Source: JAKIVR01 sp035933635
GTDB taxonomy: Archaea > Thermoplasmatota > Thermoplasmata > Lutacidiplasmatales > UBA184
DNA length: 64,000 bases
Direction: 5' to 3'
Assembly (NCBI GenBank): GCA_035933635.1
Contig: DASYYY010000009.1
Coordinates: 1-64,000, forward strand
Shown: positions 16,384 through 25,650 of the stretch, in pieces
Layout of the letters: every line of letters begins with the position of its first letter
Numbering within the stretch: the first letter of the stretch is position 1
Translations under genes and position numbers: made by a program
Notes under the pieces: generated by a model
Seen by the model: the letters and a program-made list of their open reading frames with translations, nothing else
Told to the model about the DNA's origin: nothing
Databases searched by the model: none

Positions 16384-17673
16384 ATGGCACGTCGCCCCAC
16401 TTTCTCCGACGACGAGGAGGAGGAAGCCCCCGAAGCCGAGGGCGAGGACGAGAGTTCACCACCCCCACGCCACCGTCGGTCTCCCTCCAGCCGGGGGACC
16501 GGTCACGCCCCCGTCCGGGCATGGAAGGGAGCGGACGAGGGGGAGGGCGAGGAGGACGACGACGAGGAGCCCGGGCCCACCGGCAAGCGGCCGGTGTATT
16601 GGCGCGCCCGCGACAGTCTCTGGTTCGAGCCCTTGGTGGCCCTGGCCATCGTCGTGCTCTTGATCGTTGGACTGTACGCTTACACCCAGAACTGGCCGCC
16701 GGTCTACGTCGTCGAGTCGATGAGCATGCAGCATGGCACCGACGACCATCTCGGTCTGATCAATACGGGCGACCTCGTCCTCGCCCAGAAGATCGACCCG
16801 GGCCTGATCACCACCTACGTCGACGGCGAGCAGAACGGGTACTCGACCTACGGGGAGTACGGCGACGTGATCCTCTACCATCCGGACGACGATACCGGCG
16901 TTTCCCCGGTCATCCATCGGGCGATCATCTACCTCGAGTACAACACCGACGGCAGTTGGAACGCACCATCGCTCGGCGGTCTTACCTGCACGTCGTCGTC
17001 GCATCCGTACTACCGGATCACCGGAGTCCCATCGGGTTGCGGTTCACTCCACCTGACCACGAGCATCATTCTGTTCAACGTCGGCTGGCAGTCGGCTACC
17101 GTGTCCATCCCGCTCGGGGGCCTGGGAACCGCCTCCGGGTTCATCACGATGGGCGACAACAACTACATCCCCGGCACTCCGGCCCAGGGCGAGCCGGACC
17201 AGTTCAACGCGATCAGCGCTCTCGTTCAGCCGGGCTGGGTCCTGGGTGTCGCGCGGGGGATGATCCCGTGGTTCGGAGCGATCAAGCTCCTCCTCGAGGG
17301 CCAGTCCTCGATGGTGCCACCCCAGTCCTGGCAATTGATGGGCGTCACCCTCGCCGCGATCCTCCTCGCCGCGCTGGGGCTGCATCTGGCGCTGCGCCGT
17401 GGCGGTTCCTCCGGCGGGGAGGAGGACCCGGAGGAGCCGCCGGGCGAGAGCCTCGGCGGGCGGTTCCGTGGTTGGTTCCATCGACACGACGACGAGGCCG
17501 GCGAGGACGACGACGATACTCCTGCGGGGCCCAAGGGCAAGCAGGTCAAGCCGATCCCGAAGGAGAAGCTGCTCCGGCGTCACCGGGGCAAGTCCGGGGG
17601 GCGCCCGCGACCCTCGGTTCGCCGGTCCTCGGGTTCTCGGTCCGCGCGGGACTCATCCAGCGACTCGCTCTGA
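16384..17673 (+). CDS. archaeal signal peptidase I with long charged tails
   Basis: A 429-residue S26B-type signal peptidase. Residues 1-75 are a hydrophilic, acidic then basic N-terminal region; a transmembrane helix follows (about 83-103). The catalytic Ser is in VVESMSMQ, the His that replaces the bacterial Lys is in SPVIHRAI, and the conserved Asp box is TMGDNNYIP. A second membrane helix (about 320-340) and a strongly charged C-terminal tail of about 85 residues (acidic, then Arg/Lys/Ser-rich) end the protein. Archaeal homologues are usually about half this length, so both tails are unusual. Confidence 0.88.
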   Translation: MARRPTFSDDEEEEAPEAEGEDESSPPPRHRRSPSSRGTGHAPVRAWKGADEGEGEEDDDEEPGPTGKRPVYWRARDSLWFEPLVALAIVVLLIVGLYAYTQNWPPVYVVESMSMQHGTDDHLGLINTGDLVLAQKIDPGLITTYVDGEQNGYSTYGEYGDVILYHPDDDTGVSPVIHRAIIYLEYNTDGSWNAPSLGGLTCTSSSHPYYRITGVPSGCGSLHLTTSIILFNVGWQSATVSIPLGGLGTASGFITMGDNNYIPGTPAQGEPDQFNAISALVQPGWVLGVARGMIPWFGAIKLLLEGQSSMVPPQSWQLMGVTLAAILLAALGLHLALRRGGSSGGEEDPEEPPGESLGGRFRGWFHRHDDEAGEDDDDTPAGPKGKQVKPIPKEKLLRRHRGKSGGRPRPSVRRSSGSRSARDSSSDSL

Positions 17674-17773
17674 GCGTCGCCGCGCCGCTCCGGTGCGGGG
17701 ATCGGCCCGAGCCGGTCGAGCGCGAGGCGAACCCTTTTCTCGCGGCCGAAATCCCTCGTCGTAGGGGGCTTCC

Positions 17774-18652
17774 GTGCACGTCATCGGGGGAACGGCGTCG
17801 ACCGCGCTCGCCGAGCGGATCTCGCGGGAGTTGGGCAATGCCCCGTTCGCCATCCCGTTCCTGAAGCGATTCCCCGACGGCGAGCTGTACCTTCGGGTCG
17901 GGGGGCGTCTCGAGGGGGAGGATGTCGTCCTCGTGCAGACGACCCGCACGGACGAGAACCTCCTCGAGCTGATCCTGCTCGAGGATGCGGTGCGCGAGGC
18001 GGGCGCCCGTCGTCTGTTCGTGGTCATCCCCTACTTCGGGTACGCCCGGCAGGATCGCTCGTTCTTCCCGGGCGAGCCGCTGAGCTCGCGTGCGCTGGCC
18101 CACCAGGTCGAGCTCGCCGCCGATGCGGTGGTGACGGTGGACATCCACTCGCCGACGACGCTCCAGCAGTTCCACAAGCCCGCGTTCGAGGCGAGCGGGA
18201 TCCCGGCGATCGCCCGCCTGCTCCGCGAGCGGACCGTCGACGTGCTCGTCTCCCCCGACAAGGGCGGTACCGAGCGGGTCAAGCGCATGGCGCAGATCCT
18301 CGGGCTGCCGTGGATCGCTCTCGAGAAGAAACGGATCGACAGCGAGCACGTGGAGCTGACGATGCCCGCCGCGAGCACGACCGACCTCGCCGGCAAACAG
18401 GTCGTCATCGTCGACGACGTAATCTCCACCGGCGGCACGATCGTCGAGGCGGCTCGCCTGCTCGCCCGGCAGAAGGTCGCGACGATCTCGGCCGCCTGCA
18501 CCCACGGTCTGTTCCTGAAGGACGCGTTCGAACGGATCAAGGCCGTGACGAACCACATCTACTCGACCGACACCCTCGACAACCCCGCCGAGAAGGTCTC
18601 GGTCGCCCCCGACATCGCACAGATCCTCGTCCGGGATCTGGCGAAGATCTGA
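17774..18652 (+). CDS. prs: ribose-phosphate pyrophosphokinase (PRPP synthetase)
   Basis: A 292-residue enzyme making PRPP from ribose 5-phosphate and ATP for purine, pyrimidine, NAD and histidine synthesis. The N-terminal KRFPDGELYLRV, the ATP-loop YFGYARQDRSFFPGEPLSSR and the PRPP-binding signature VVIVDDVISTGGTIVEAA (about 213-230) are intact. It has the length of archaeal class enzymes. The start is GTG at 17774 (MHVIGG), chosen because homologues begin at this point. Confidence 0.95.
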   Translation: MHVIGGTASTALAERISRELGNAPFAIPFLKRFPDGELYLRVGGRLEGEDVVLVQTTRTDENLLELILLEDAVREAGARRLFVVIPYFGYARQDRSFFPGEPLSSRALAHQVELAADAVVTVDIHSPTTLQQFHKPAFEASGIPAIARLLRERTVDVLVSPDKGGTERVKRMAQILGLPWIALEKKRIDSEHVELTMPAASTTDLAGKQVVIVDDVISTGGTIVEAARLLARQKVATISAACTHGLFLKDAFERIKAVTNHIYSTDTLDNPAEKVSVAPDIAQILVRDLAKI

Positions 18653-18662
18653 GCCCCGAACC

Positions 18663-19604
18663 GTGGCCGACCCGGTCGAGCGGCAGCCGGCCCGGCGGAC
18701 CGACGCCGTAACGCTGCTGGAACTGACGGCCGGCCTGCGCAAGGCGCTGCTGGCCCGGGGCGAGATCCTCGATGCGGGCTGGCCGGAAGAGGCGGTCGCG
18801 GACCTCCGTGCCGGACGGGTCGAAGGCGTCACCCTGCGACGCGGGCGGGACGTCGAGGCGCTCGGGATGCTCTCCCTCCGGCCCCAACGGGGGTACGGCC
18901 ACGCGCACGTCGTCGGCGCGGACGGTCGGGTGGAGCTGGGGCGGGAGCTGCTCGAGGCCATCGCCGCCCTCGCCCCGCCGGAGGTCGACCGCATCGATAT
19001 CGGACTCACTGGACTCTCCCCCGAGGAGGAGGACGCCCTCGTTCCCATCATCGCGGGCCGACCCGGCTTCGAGGCGATCCGCCGCCTCGCGCTCACCCGC
19101 ACGCTCGAGCTCGACCACCCGCAGGAGGTCCCGGCGATACCACCCGGCCTTGTCCTGCGCACTCCGCGTACCCTCGCGCTCGGTGCGCTCGGCCGGCTCG
19201 ACTGGGAAGCGTTCCGGGGGAGCCCCGACGCTGAATTCGTGGCCGATACCCTCGAGGGAAACCAGCGGCTGATCGAGGCGATCTTCGCCGGGCATCTCGG
19301 ACGCTTCCTCGAGGAGGCCTCCGTCGCACTGGCCGACGAGGACGGCGTTCCGGCGGGATTCGTTCTGGTCGTCGAGGAGTCTCCTCGCGTCGGCGTCATC
19401 GTCGACCTGGCGGTGGACCCCGGTCACCGGAGGAGCGGGTTGGGCCGCTTCCTCCTCGCACGGGCGCTGCGGGCCCTCGTGGCCCTCGGCCACGCTCGGG
19501 CCCGGTTGTGGGTGACCGATTCCAACGCCCCCGCACGCGCACTGTACGCCTCGATGCAATTCGCGCCCGAGGCGCGCTCCTACGTCTACCGGTGGCGCCG
19601 ATAG
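18663..19604 (+). CDS. GNAT acetyltransferase with an extended N-terminal domain
   Basis: A 313-residue protein. The C-terminal half is a clear GNAT fold with the acetyl-CoA loop VDPGHRRSGLGRFLLARAL and the end motif WVTDSNAPARALYASMQFAPEARSYVYRW. The first 150 residues look like a second, degenerate GNAT-like domain, reminiscent of the two-domain mycothiol-synthase group, although thiol chemistry cannot be inferred. The GTG start is 10 bp after the prs stop, so it likely belongs to the same transcript. Confidence 0.75.
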   Translation: MADPVERQPARRTDAVTLLELTAGLRKALLARGEILDAGWPEEAVADLRAGRVEGVTLRRGRDVEALGMLSLRPQRGYGHAHVVGADGRVELGRELLEAIAALAPPEVDRIDIGLTGLSPEEEDALVPIIAGRPGFEAIRRLALTRTLELDHPQEVPAIPPGLVLRTPRTLALGALGRLDWEAFRGSPDAEFVADTLEGNQRLIEAIFAGHLGRFLEEASVALADEDGVPAGFVLVVEESPRVGVIVDLAVDPGHRRSGLGRFLLARALRALVALGHARARLWVTDSNAPARALYASMQFAPEARSYVYRWRR

Positions 19605-19698
19605 CAACGCCCCAGCGCCACGGCGGGAGGATTCCGAACCGCTTCGTCAGCGAGTCATCGACAAGGAGGTCGACTATGTCGATCCGTCGGCTCGGACG

Positions 19699-21177
19699 CT
19701 AAAGGGAACTGCTCGTCGAGGAACTCCGCTCGCCGGGCGCATGGTCGGGTAGGGGTGAAGTCGCGTGTTCCTTGTCCTGCCGGCCCACCGCGCTTCCCAC
19801 TTCCCGTCGGGGGGGAGCGTCCGGGCCCGGAGGCGCGGAATCATCCCCGCACCCGGGAGCGTGCGGGCAGTTCTCGAACATCCATTCCGGGCACGGAGGA
19901 AGCGCGGAGGGATCGCTCCGCAGGAGGGCATCTTCGAGTTGGCGGCGTCGTGTTCCGAGCGCGTATCGCCAGAGGCCGATCGGCTCGAAGTGGACCCGAT
20001 AGGTCCGGACCGGGTCGTCGGCGGCGGCTGCGAACTCGTACCCGATCACCAGCCAGCCGTCGGCGCGGCCTAGCGCAGCACAACGCATCCCGAGCTCGGT
20101 GAAGTAGTGCGGTTGGCGCACGATCAGGTCGTGGGTCGCGACGGGCCGACGTATCCGTGAGGTCTTCAGGAGCAAGGGACCGCCTCGAAATGTGGGGAGC
20201 GGCTCTTCGGGAGCGGGTGGCTCTACCGCCCGTCGATCGAACTCCCCCGCGGGCCCTACGGACAACGCTTCGAGTAGTTCGGCATAGAGCGAGGGCTCGG
20301 AGGAGCGCGCCGGCTCCGGGCGTCCGCGCGTGGGGATGCCGTGCGCAGCGGCCCGTCGGTCGAAGTAGGCCCGTCGCGGGTAGAGGAGGTCCCGAAGTCG
20401 GGCCGGTCGATCTTCCTCGGATGCGTCGGAGAACGCGCGAAATCGCGCGGAGATCTTCCGGCCGTACTCCTCCTCGGCCCGAACCCCGTCAACCAGTTCG
20501 TGCACCGGTTCGGGTTCGAGAGCTTCCGTACCTAGGCACCCGCAGACGCCGGCGAGCTGGTATTCGCAGCCGCGACCGAACCAGCCGCAACGAGGAAGCC
20601 GCGCGGGATCCCGGGCACCCAACGCCTCCCGGAATGCGCCCGCGGACCGAGACATACGCGCCCGAATACCATCCAGTCGGTCGAATCGGCACTCGAGCAC
20701 CGAGACCGTCGGCCCGTCCGGTCCCTCCTCACCGATCACGACCAAGCGACCGTCCGGCCGGTCGAGCGCGGCGCAGTACATTCCGAGCTGGTCCAGGTAT
20801 TGGGGACGGTCGACCGCGATCCGCTCGGCCGGCGGTATCGTCGAGCTCGACTTGATCTCGGTCGGGCGGTCGGAGACGACGTCGATACGACCGACGATCC
20901 CCTGCCAGTGGACCCTCAGCTCGCGCGAGGACGGGTCGGCGAGGAGACGTTCAGCGAGCTCGTGGCGTCGCAGACCAGCGGCCATCCGGGCGGCCCGCTC
21001 GGGCGAGGGCGGCAACGGGTGGACCCTAGCGAAGTACGCCGGCCGCGGGTCGCTGAGCTCGGTGACGCTGACGAGCGGCGCGCGGCGGATCCCCTCCAGC
21101 CGCCCGACGAGTTCTTCCCCCAACTCGGGGGCGGACTCGAGCCGGACCGTGGCCAGGAGCTTGGCGTCGTCCATCAC
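19699..21177 (-). CDS. tandem Cas4/RecB-like PD-(D/E)XK protein, second copy degenerate
   Basis: A 492-residue protein with two copies of a Cas4-like module. Copy 1 has a candidate nuclease site: H72, D99 in VGRIDV, E107-x-K109 in TEIKS, and Q127 in RPQYLDQLGMYCAAL, then C197, C204, C212 and C214, which could hold an iron-sulfur cluster. Copy 2 repeats the pattern (PHYFTELGMRCAALGRADGWLVIGYEF and C429, C437, C443), but the expected acidic residues are gone: the ExK position reads LLKTS. The last 50 residues are low complexity. There is no CRISPR array or cas gene nearby. A DNA-repair or processing role is likely, but the substrate is unknown. Confidence 0.7.
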   Translation of the reverse strand: MMDDAKLLATVRLESAPELGEELVGRLEGIRRAPLVSVTELSDPRPAYFARVHPLPPSPERAARMAAGLRRHELAERLLADPSSRELRVHWQGIVGRIDVVSDRPTEIKSSSTIPPAERIAVDRPQYLDQLGMYCAALDRPDGRLVVIGEEGPDGPTVSVLECRFDRLDGIRARMSRSAGAFREALGARDPARLPRCGWFGRGCEYQLAGVCGCLGTEALEPEPVHELVDGVRAEEEYGRKISARFRAFSDASEEDRPARLRDLLYPRRAYFDRRAAAHGIPTRGRPEPARSSEPSLYAELLEALSVGPAGEFDRRAVEPPAPEEPLPTFRGGPLLLKTSRIRRPVATHDLIVRQPHYFTELGMRCAALGRADGWLVIGYEFAAAADDPVRTYRVHFEPIGLWRYALGTRRRQLEDALLRSDPSALPPCPEWMFENCPHAPGCGDDSAPPGPDAPPRREVGSAVGRQDKEHATSPLPDHAPGERSSSTSSSL

Positions 21178-21259
21178 GCTGATCCGGCCGACGACTCGGG
21201 TCTCGCCCTAACCGTTTCCGGCCCCCCTAGGCCAATATCCACGGTGCGCTCGACCGGAG

Positions 21260-22888
21260 GTGCCCGTCGCCCTCCGCCCGCTCATCATCGGGAGCGGTAT
21301 CGCCGGGCTCTACGTCGCGCTTCGGTGCCAGGAACTGGGTCTCCAGCCGACCGTCGTGACCAAGGCGACGCTCGAAGAGTCGAATACCCGATACGCGCAG
21401 GGAGGGATCGCCGCGGCGGTCGGCCCGGACGACTCCGCCGAGTATCACTTCCGCGACACCCTGCGCGCCGGGGCGGGGCTCGTCGACCCGGAGGCGGCGA
21501 GAATCCTGGTCACCGAGGCTCCCCGCCGGATCGCGGACCTGGTCCGCTTCGGGGTGCCGTTCGACACCGTCGAAGGGCAGGTGGCGCTCGGCCGTGAGGC
21601 CGCGCACTCGAGAGCGCGCATCTTGCACGCCGGCGGTGACACCACGGGTCTTCGGGTCGAGGAGACGCTGCAGCGCCGCGCGCTCGAACGCGGGATCGAA
21701 GCGCGCGAGCGCACGAGCCTCCGCCGGATCGAGGCGTCAGAGGACGGGACCGTGCGCGCCACGCTTGCTCGCGACAGCGAGGCCGAGGGGGAAGTCGTCG
21801 ACGCCCATCCGCTCGTGCTCGCCACGGGGGGCGCCGGGAGCCTCTTCCGGGAGAGTTCGAACCCGACCGTGGCCACCGGCGAAGGCGTCGCGATCGCGGG
21901 ACGGGCCGGCGCACTCCTGCTCGATCTGGAGTTCATGCAATTCCACCCGACGGTGTTCTACCGCGAGGGCGCCCCCCGCCACCTCCTCACCGAGGCGCTC
22001 CGCGGTGAAGGGGCGCTCCTCCGCAATGGGCTTGGCGAGCGGTTCATGCCGAGATACCACCCCGAGGCCGAGATGGCCCCCCGGGACGTGGTCAGCCGGG
22101 CGATCCAGCAGGAGCTCGACCGCACGGGCTCCCGCTCGGTGTTCTTAGACGCCACGGGGATCCCCCGCGACCGGCTCTTCGCCCGGTTCCCGAGCATCTC
22201 GCGCTTCCTCGCGGAGTACGCGCTCGACCCATCGCGCGACCTGATCCCGGTGACGCCCGCGGCCCACTTCATGGTCGGGGGCGTCGGCACCGACCACGAG
22301 GGTCGGACGAGCCTGCCCGGGCTCCTCGCGTGCGGTGAGGTCGCCGCGACCGGGGTGCACGGGGCGAACCGCCTGGCGAGCAATTCGCTCCTCGAGGGGA
22401 TGGTCTTTGGTGAACGCGTCGTCCGCCAGGTCCTTCACCCGGCCCCCGGAGGCCCTCCGACCCCGCGGCGGGTGATCGATTTTGACCTGGAGGCGGGACG
22501 AGGCCGGTCCCCGCCTCGGGACGCGCTCGCCACAGTCCGCGAGATCCTATGGACCGAGGTCGGGATCGTACGGACGGGCCCCGGGCTCCGTCGCGCTCGT
22601 CGCCAGCTTTCGCGGCTGTTCGGCGCGGTCGAACCGGCGGATCCGGCACGATTGCCGTCGCCGATTGCGAATACGGTCCTGACGGCGCTGCTCATCACCG
22701 AATCCGCGCTCGCCCGGGAGGAGAGCCGTGGGACGCACTACCGCGAAGATTTCCCGGCTCCCCGGACCGAATGGCGGACCCATCTCGGTCTCCGGGTTCG
22801 GTCCCGACGGTCCGATCGGCGCGGGGCGTCGGACGGGGGCACGCCCTCCCGCGCCCGTCGGCGGATCTCCCGCCGGCCGAACTCTTAA
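21260..22888 (+). CDS. nadB: L-aspartate oxidase
   Basis: A 542-residue flavoprotein oxidising aspartate to iminoaspartate, the first step of de novo NAD synthesis. The FAD-binding GSGIAGLYVALRC, the TRYAQGGIAAA segment, the HTxF-like active region LEFMQFHPTVFY, and the C-terminal GEVAATGVHGANRLASNSLLEGMVFG are all characteristic. It is related to succinate dehydrogenase flavoprotein, but the NadB pattern is clear. The GTG start follows a ggagg sequence. Neither nadA nor nadC is nearby. The last 30 residues are an Arg/Ser-rich extension. Confidence 0.94.
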   Translation: MPVALRPLIIGSGIAGLYVALRCQELGLQPTVVTKATLEESNTRYAQGGIAAAVGPDDSAEYHFRDTLRAGAGLVDPEAARILVTEAPRRIADLVRFGVPFDTVEGQVALGREAAHSRARILHAGGDTTGLRVEETLQRRALERGIEARERTSLRRIEASEDGTVRATLARDSEAEGEVVDAHPLVLATGGAGSLFRESSNPTVATGEGVAIAGRAGALLLDLEFMQFHPTVFYREGAPRHLLTEALRGEGALLRNGLGERFMPRYHPEAEMAPRDVVSRAIQQELDRTGSRSVFLDATGIPRDRLFARFPSISRFLAEYALDPSRDLIPVTPAAHFMVGGVGTDHEGRTSLPGLLACGEVAATGVHGANRLASNSLLEGMVFGERVVRQVLHPAPGGPPTPRRVIDFDLEAGRGRSPPRDALATVREILWTEVGIVRTGPGLRRARRQLSRLFGAVEPADPARLPSPIANTVLTALLITESALAREESRGTHYREDFPAPRTEWRTHLGLRVRSRRSDRRGASDGGTPSRARRRISRRPNS

Positions 22889-22911
22889 GGGACGTACCGC
22901 GTCGGTCGGAC

Positions 22912-24066
22912 ATGGACCTCGAGCTCCCGCCGGAGGTCGCCGCGCTTCGCGAGGCGGCTCAGAAGTTCGCGCGTCGCGAGGTCCAGCCGGTCGCCGAAAG
23001 GATGGATCGGGAGGAGTACTTCCCGGTGGAGCTGTTCCGCCGTATGGGCGAGCAGGGGTTCCTCGGTCCGACGATCCCCACCGAGTATGGCGGACTGGGT
23101 GAGTCCTACCTCGCCCAATACGCGATCTTGGAGGAGATCGCGCGGGTCAGCCCGGCCCTGGCGCTCTCCGTGGGAGCGCACTCGAACCTGTGCGCGGACA
23201 ACCTCGCGCGCAACGGGCGCCCGGATCAGCTCCGGGAGTTCCTCCCCTCCCTCGCCCAGGGGACGCGGGTCGGGGCGCTCGCGCTTACCGAGCCCGACGC
23301 GGGCTCCGATGCCGTGGGGATCCGGACCCGGGCCGAACGCGCCGGAAACGACTACGTGCTCAACGGCTCCAAGCAGTTCATCACCAACGGACCCGTGGCC
23401 GATACTCTCCTTGTCTACGCCCGTACCCGGGCCGGTCCACCCTCGAAGGGGATCAGCGCCTTCCTCGTCCGCAAGGAGGACCGCGGTTTCACCGTCAGCC
23501 GCAAGCTCGACAAGATGGGGATGCGCGGCTCACCGACCGGCGAGCTCGCCTTCCAAGACTGCCGCATCCCGGCCGACCGGCTGGTCGGTGCGGAGAACGA
23601 TGGGGTGGCCGTCATGATGAGCGGGCTGAACGTGGAGCGCGCGGTCCTCGCCGCTATCCCGGTCGGGATCATCGCCGAGTGCCTCGATCTTTCGGTGCGA
23701 TACTCCCGCGAGCGCGAGCAGTTCGGTAAGAAGATTGGTACGTTCGAGCTCATCCAAGAGAAGCTCGCCAACATGTACACCCTCCTCGAGGCGTCCCGCT
23801 GGCTCTCCTACCGCGCCCTCGTCGCCGTGACGGGCGACAAGCGGTCCGCGCGGGCGAGCGCCGCGGCACTCACTTTTGCTTCGGAGGCCTCGACACGCGT
23901 CGCCCTCGAGGCGATCCAGGTCCACGGCGGATACGGCTACATGCGGGAACTCCCGCTCGAGCGCCTCGCCCGCGACGCCAAGCTGCTCGAGATCGGGGCC
24001 GGGACGAGCGAGATCCGACGGCTCCTCATCGCCCGCGAACTGCTCGGCCCCGGGTTCGAGAACTGA
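22912..24066 (+). CDS. acyl-CoA dehydrogenase (isovaleryl-CoA dehydrogenase-like)
   Basis: A 384-residue FAD enzyme of beta-oxidation or branched-chain amino acid breakdown. Signatures are ALTEPDAGSD (FAD-binding, about 124-133), QFGKKIGTFELIQEKLANMYT and HGGYGYMRELPLERLARDAK. The usual catalytic Glu of the YEGT position is absent (EIGAGTSEIRR), but E242 in LNVERAVLAA occupies the place of the catalytic Glu in isovaleryl-CoA dehydrogenases, which share EIGAGTSEIRR. That supports a branched substrate. The ATG is 23 bp after nadB. Confidence 0.92.
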   Translation: MDLELPPEVAALREAAQKFARREVQPVAERMDREEYFPVELFRRMGEQGFLGPTIPTEYGGLGESYLAQYAILEEIARVSPALALSVGAHSNLCADNLARNGRPDQLREFLPSLAQGTRVGALALTEPDAGSDAVGIRTRAERAGNDYVLNGSKQFITNGPVADTLLVYARTRAGPPSKGISAFLVRKEDRGFTVSRKLDKMGMRGSPTGELAFQDCRIPADRLVGAENDGVAVMMSGLNVERAVLAAIPVGIIAECLDLSVRYSREREQFGKKIGTFELIQEKLANMYTLLEASRWLSYRALVAVTGDKRSARASAAALTFASEASTRVALEAIQVHGGYGYMRELPLERLARDAKLLEIGAGTSEIRRLLIARELLGPGFEN

Positions 24067-24104
24067 CCGGGGCCTCGAGCCGCCGGGCGATCGCGGTCCG
24101 GCAA

Positions 24105-24857
24105 GTGGAGATGTCCGCCGTCGACGCGTTCGAGTACGACGGTCCGCTTCTCCCGGTCCGATTTCTGGCGCGGCCGAATCGCTACCTCGCGCAAGTCGAC
24201 CTCAATGGGAGACCGGTCGCCGCGCACGTCCCGAATCCGGGGCGGATGACGGAACTACTCGTTCCCGGCGCGACGCGAGGGTGGGTCGTCCGCGCCGACG
24301 CCCCGGGGCGCTCGACCCAATACGACCTGGTGGCGGTGGAGCACCACGGCATGCGGGTCTCGGTCGACAGCCGGGTCGCGAACCGGATGGTCGGACGAGG
24401 TCTCCTCAGCGGACGTCTCCGCGAGTTCGGGCCGGGGCCGTGGAGGTCCGAACGGAGCTGGGGAGGCTCGCGATTCGATTTCGGGGTACCGGGGACCCGG
24501 GGGGGGATGCGGGCGCTCGTCGAGGTCAAGAGTTCGAACCTGAGGATCGGGGAGTACGCCTCCTTTCCCGATGCGCCCACGGTGCGTGGCACCCGGCACC
24601 TGGAGCATCTTCGACACGCCGCACGCCGCGGGATCCGGGCCGGCGTACTCTTCCTGATCCAACGTCCGGATGTCCGGCGATTCGCCCCCAACGGCGCGAT
24701 GGACCCGGAGTTCGCCGACGCGCTGCGTCGCGCCGCACTATCGGGTGTCGTCCTCCGGGCCTACACCAGCCTCGGTTCGGGTCGCCGGGTCGAATGGGGC
24801 TCGTCGGTGCCCGTTTCGCTGGATAACCCCCCCGAGCCCCCGTCGGACAATTTATGA
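24105..24857 (+). CDS. sfsA: SfsA-family protein
   Basis: A 250-residue SfsA homologue. The family shows an OB-like N-terminal domain (FLARPNRYLAQVDLNG, HVPNPGRMTELLVPG) and a PD-(D/E)XK-like fold with ALVEVKSSNLRIGEYASFPDAPTVRGTRHLEHL; all are visible. Its role is unsettled; a DNA-binding or nuclease activity has been suggested for the family. The start may be the GTG at 24105 or the ATG at 24111. It ends at the TATA box of the following gene. Confidence 0.92.
   Translation: MEMSAVDAFEYDGPLLPVRFLARPNRYLAQVDLNGRPVAAHVPNPGRMTELLVPGATRGWVVRADAPGRSTQYDLVAVEHHGMRVSVDSRVANRMVGRGLLSGRLREFGPGPWRSERSWGGSRFDFGVPGTRGGMRALVEVKSSNLRIGEYASFPDAPTVRGTRHLEHLRHAARRGIRAGVLFLIQRPDVRRFAPNGAMDPEFADALRRAALSGVVLRAYTSLGSGRRVEWGSSVPVSLDNPPEPPSDNL
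24848..24856 (+). promoter_or_regulatory. TATA box of the coiled-coil gene
   Basis: The run caatttatg is 26-34 bp before the ATG at 24882 and overlaps the end of sfsA, implying a leaderless transcript. Confidence 0.5.
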
Positions 24858-24881
24858 GCACCGAGCCGAGTTGTACAGCGT

Positions 24882-25631
24882 ATGGCGGACCGCCCGGTCG
24901 CGGCCGCAGGCTCCTCCGCCCTTCGGCTCGAGATTCTCAAGGAGCTGCAGCAGCTCTCCGAGAGCCGGGACTACCGCGACCGGCTGGACAAGAGCCCGCT
25001 CGCGGAAGCAAAGGGGCGCGAGCATTGGGTCCTCCACCTGCTCCTGAGGGCGAGCGAGGTGGAGACCGCCCACACCGACACGCTCATCGGGTCGGCCTAC
25101 GCCAACCTCATCTCCCGCATCGACGGCGTCGAGGACCGCATCCGGCGGATCGAGGAATCGAACTCCGCACTGGAAGGTTCGCTGAAGAGCCGGCTCGAGA
25201 GCCTCGACCAGCTCGTCGGCGAGCGGATCGAATCCGGACTCGGCCAGGCCTCGGAGAAGATGACCGGAGTGCTCGGCAAGTCCGTCACCGACAGCCTCGA
25301 CCGGCGATGGTCGCCGATCGGCGAGTCGCTCGAGACCTTCGCGCAAGGTTCCAAGCAGCTGGTCAAGGGGGTCGACGACACCTTCCGCCTCGCCGCCCAG
25401 ACCCGGCTGCTCCTCAACGACAACGCCCGCCGGCTCTCCGACCTGGGGAGGGACATCGTCGCGCTCGAAGAGAGCCTGAAGCTGGTCCTCGTGCGCACGC
25501 TGGAGCAGGCATTCCTCCCCCTGGAGCACCGGTTGTCCGCCATCGAATCCCAGCTGGGCATCACTCCCAACGAGACCGGTGCCCGCGAGGTCGACAAGAA
25601 GCCCGAGGCGCCGCAGACCACCGGCGGCTGA
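24882..25631 (+). CDS. long coiled-coil protein of unknown function
   Basis: A 249-residue, mostly helical protein without membrane segments. Heptad-like Leu/Ile/Val spacing runs from about residue 60 to 225 (for example RIDGVEDRIRRIEESNSALEGSLKSRLESLDQL and LLLNDNARRLSDLGRDIVALEES). The first 40 residues contain a separate helical piece (LRLEILKELQQLSESRDYRDRL). I do not recognise a family. It lies 19 bp before the pantothenate gene start, so co-transcription is possible but probably not functional. Confidence 0.65.
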   Translation: MADRPVAAAGSSALRLEILKELQQLSESRDYRDRLDKSPLAEAKGREHWVLHLLLRASEVETAHTDTLIGSAYANLISRIDGVEDRIRRIEESNSALEGSLKSRLESLDQLVGERIESGLGQASEKMTGVLGKSVTDSLDRRWSPIGESLETFAQGSKQLVKGVDDTFRLAAQTRLLLNDNARRLSDLGRDIVALEESLKLVLVRTLEQAFLPLEHRLSAIESQLGITPNETGAREVDKKPEAPQTTGG

Positions 25632-25650
25632 ACGGACCCGCTGCGGCAGG

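Noticed and set aside
19699..21177. CRISPR-associated Cas4 belonging to a CRISPR locus
   Set aside because: No repeat array, cas1, cas2 or effector gene is present within the window, so a CRISPR role is not supported.
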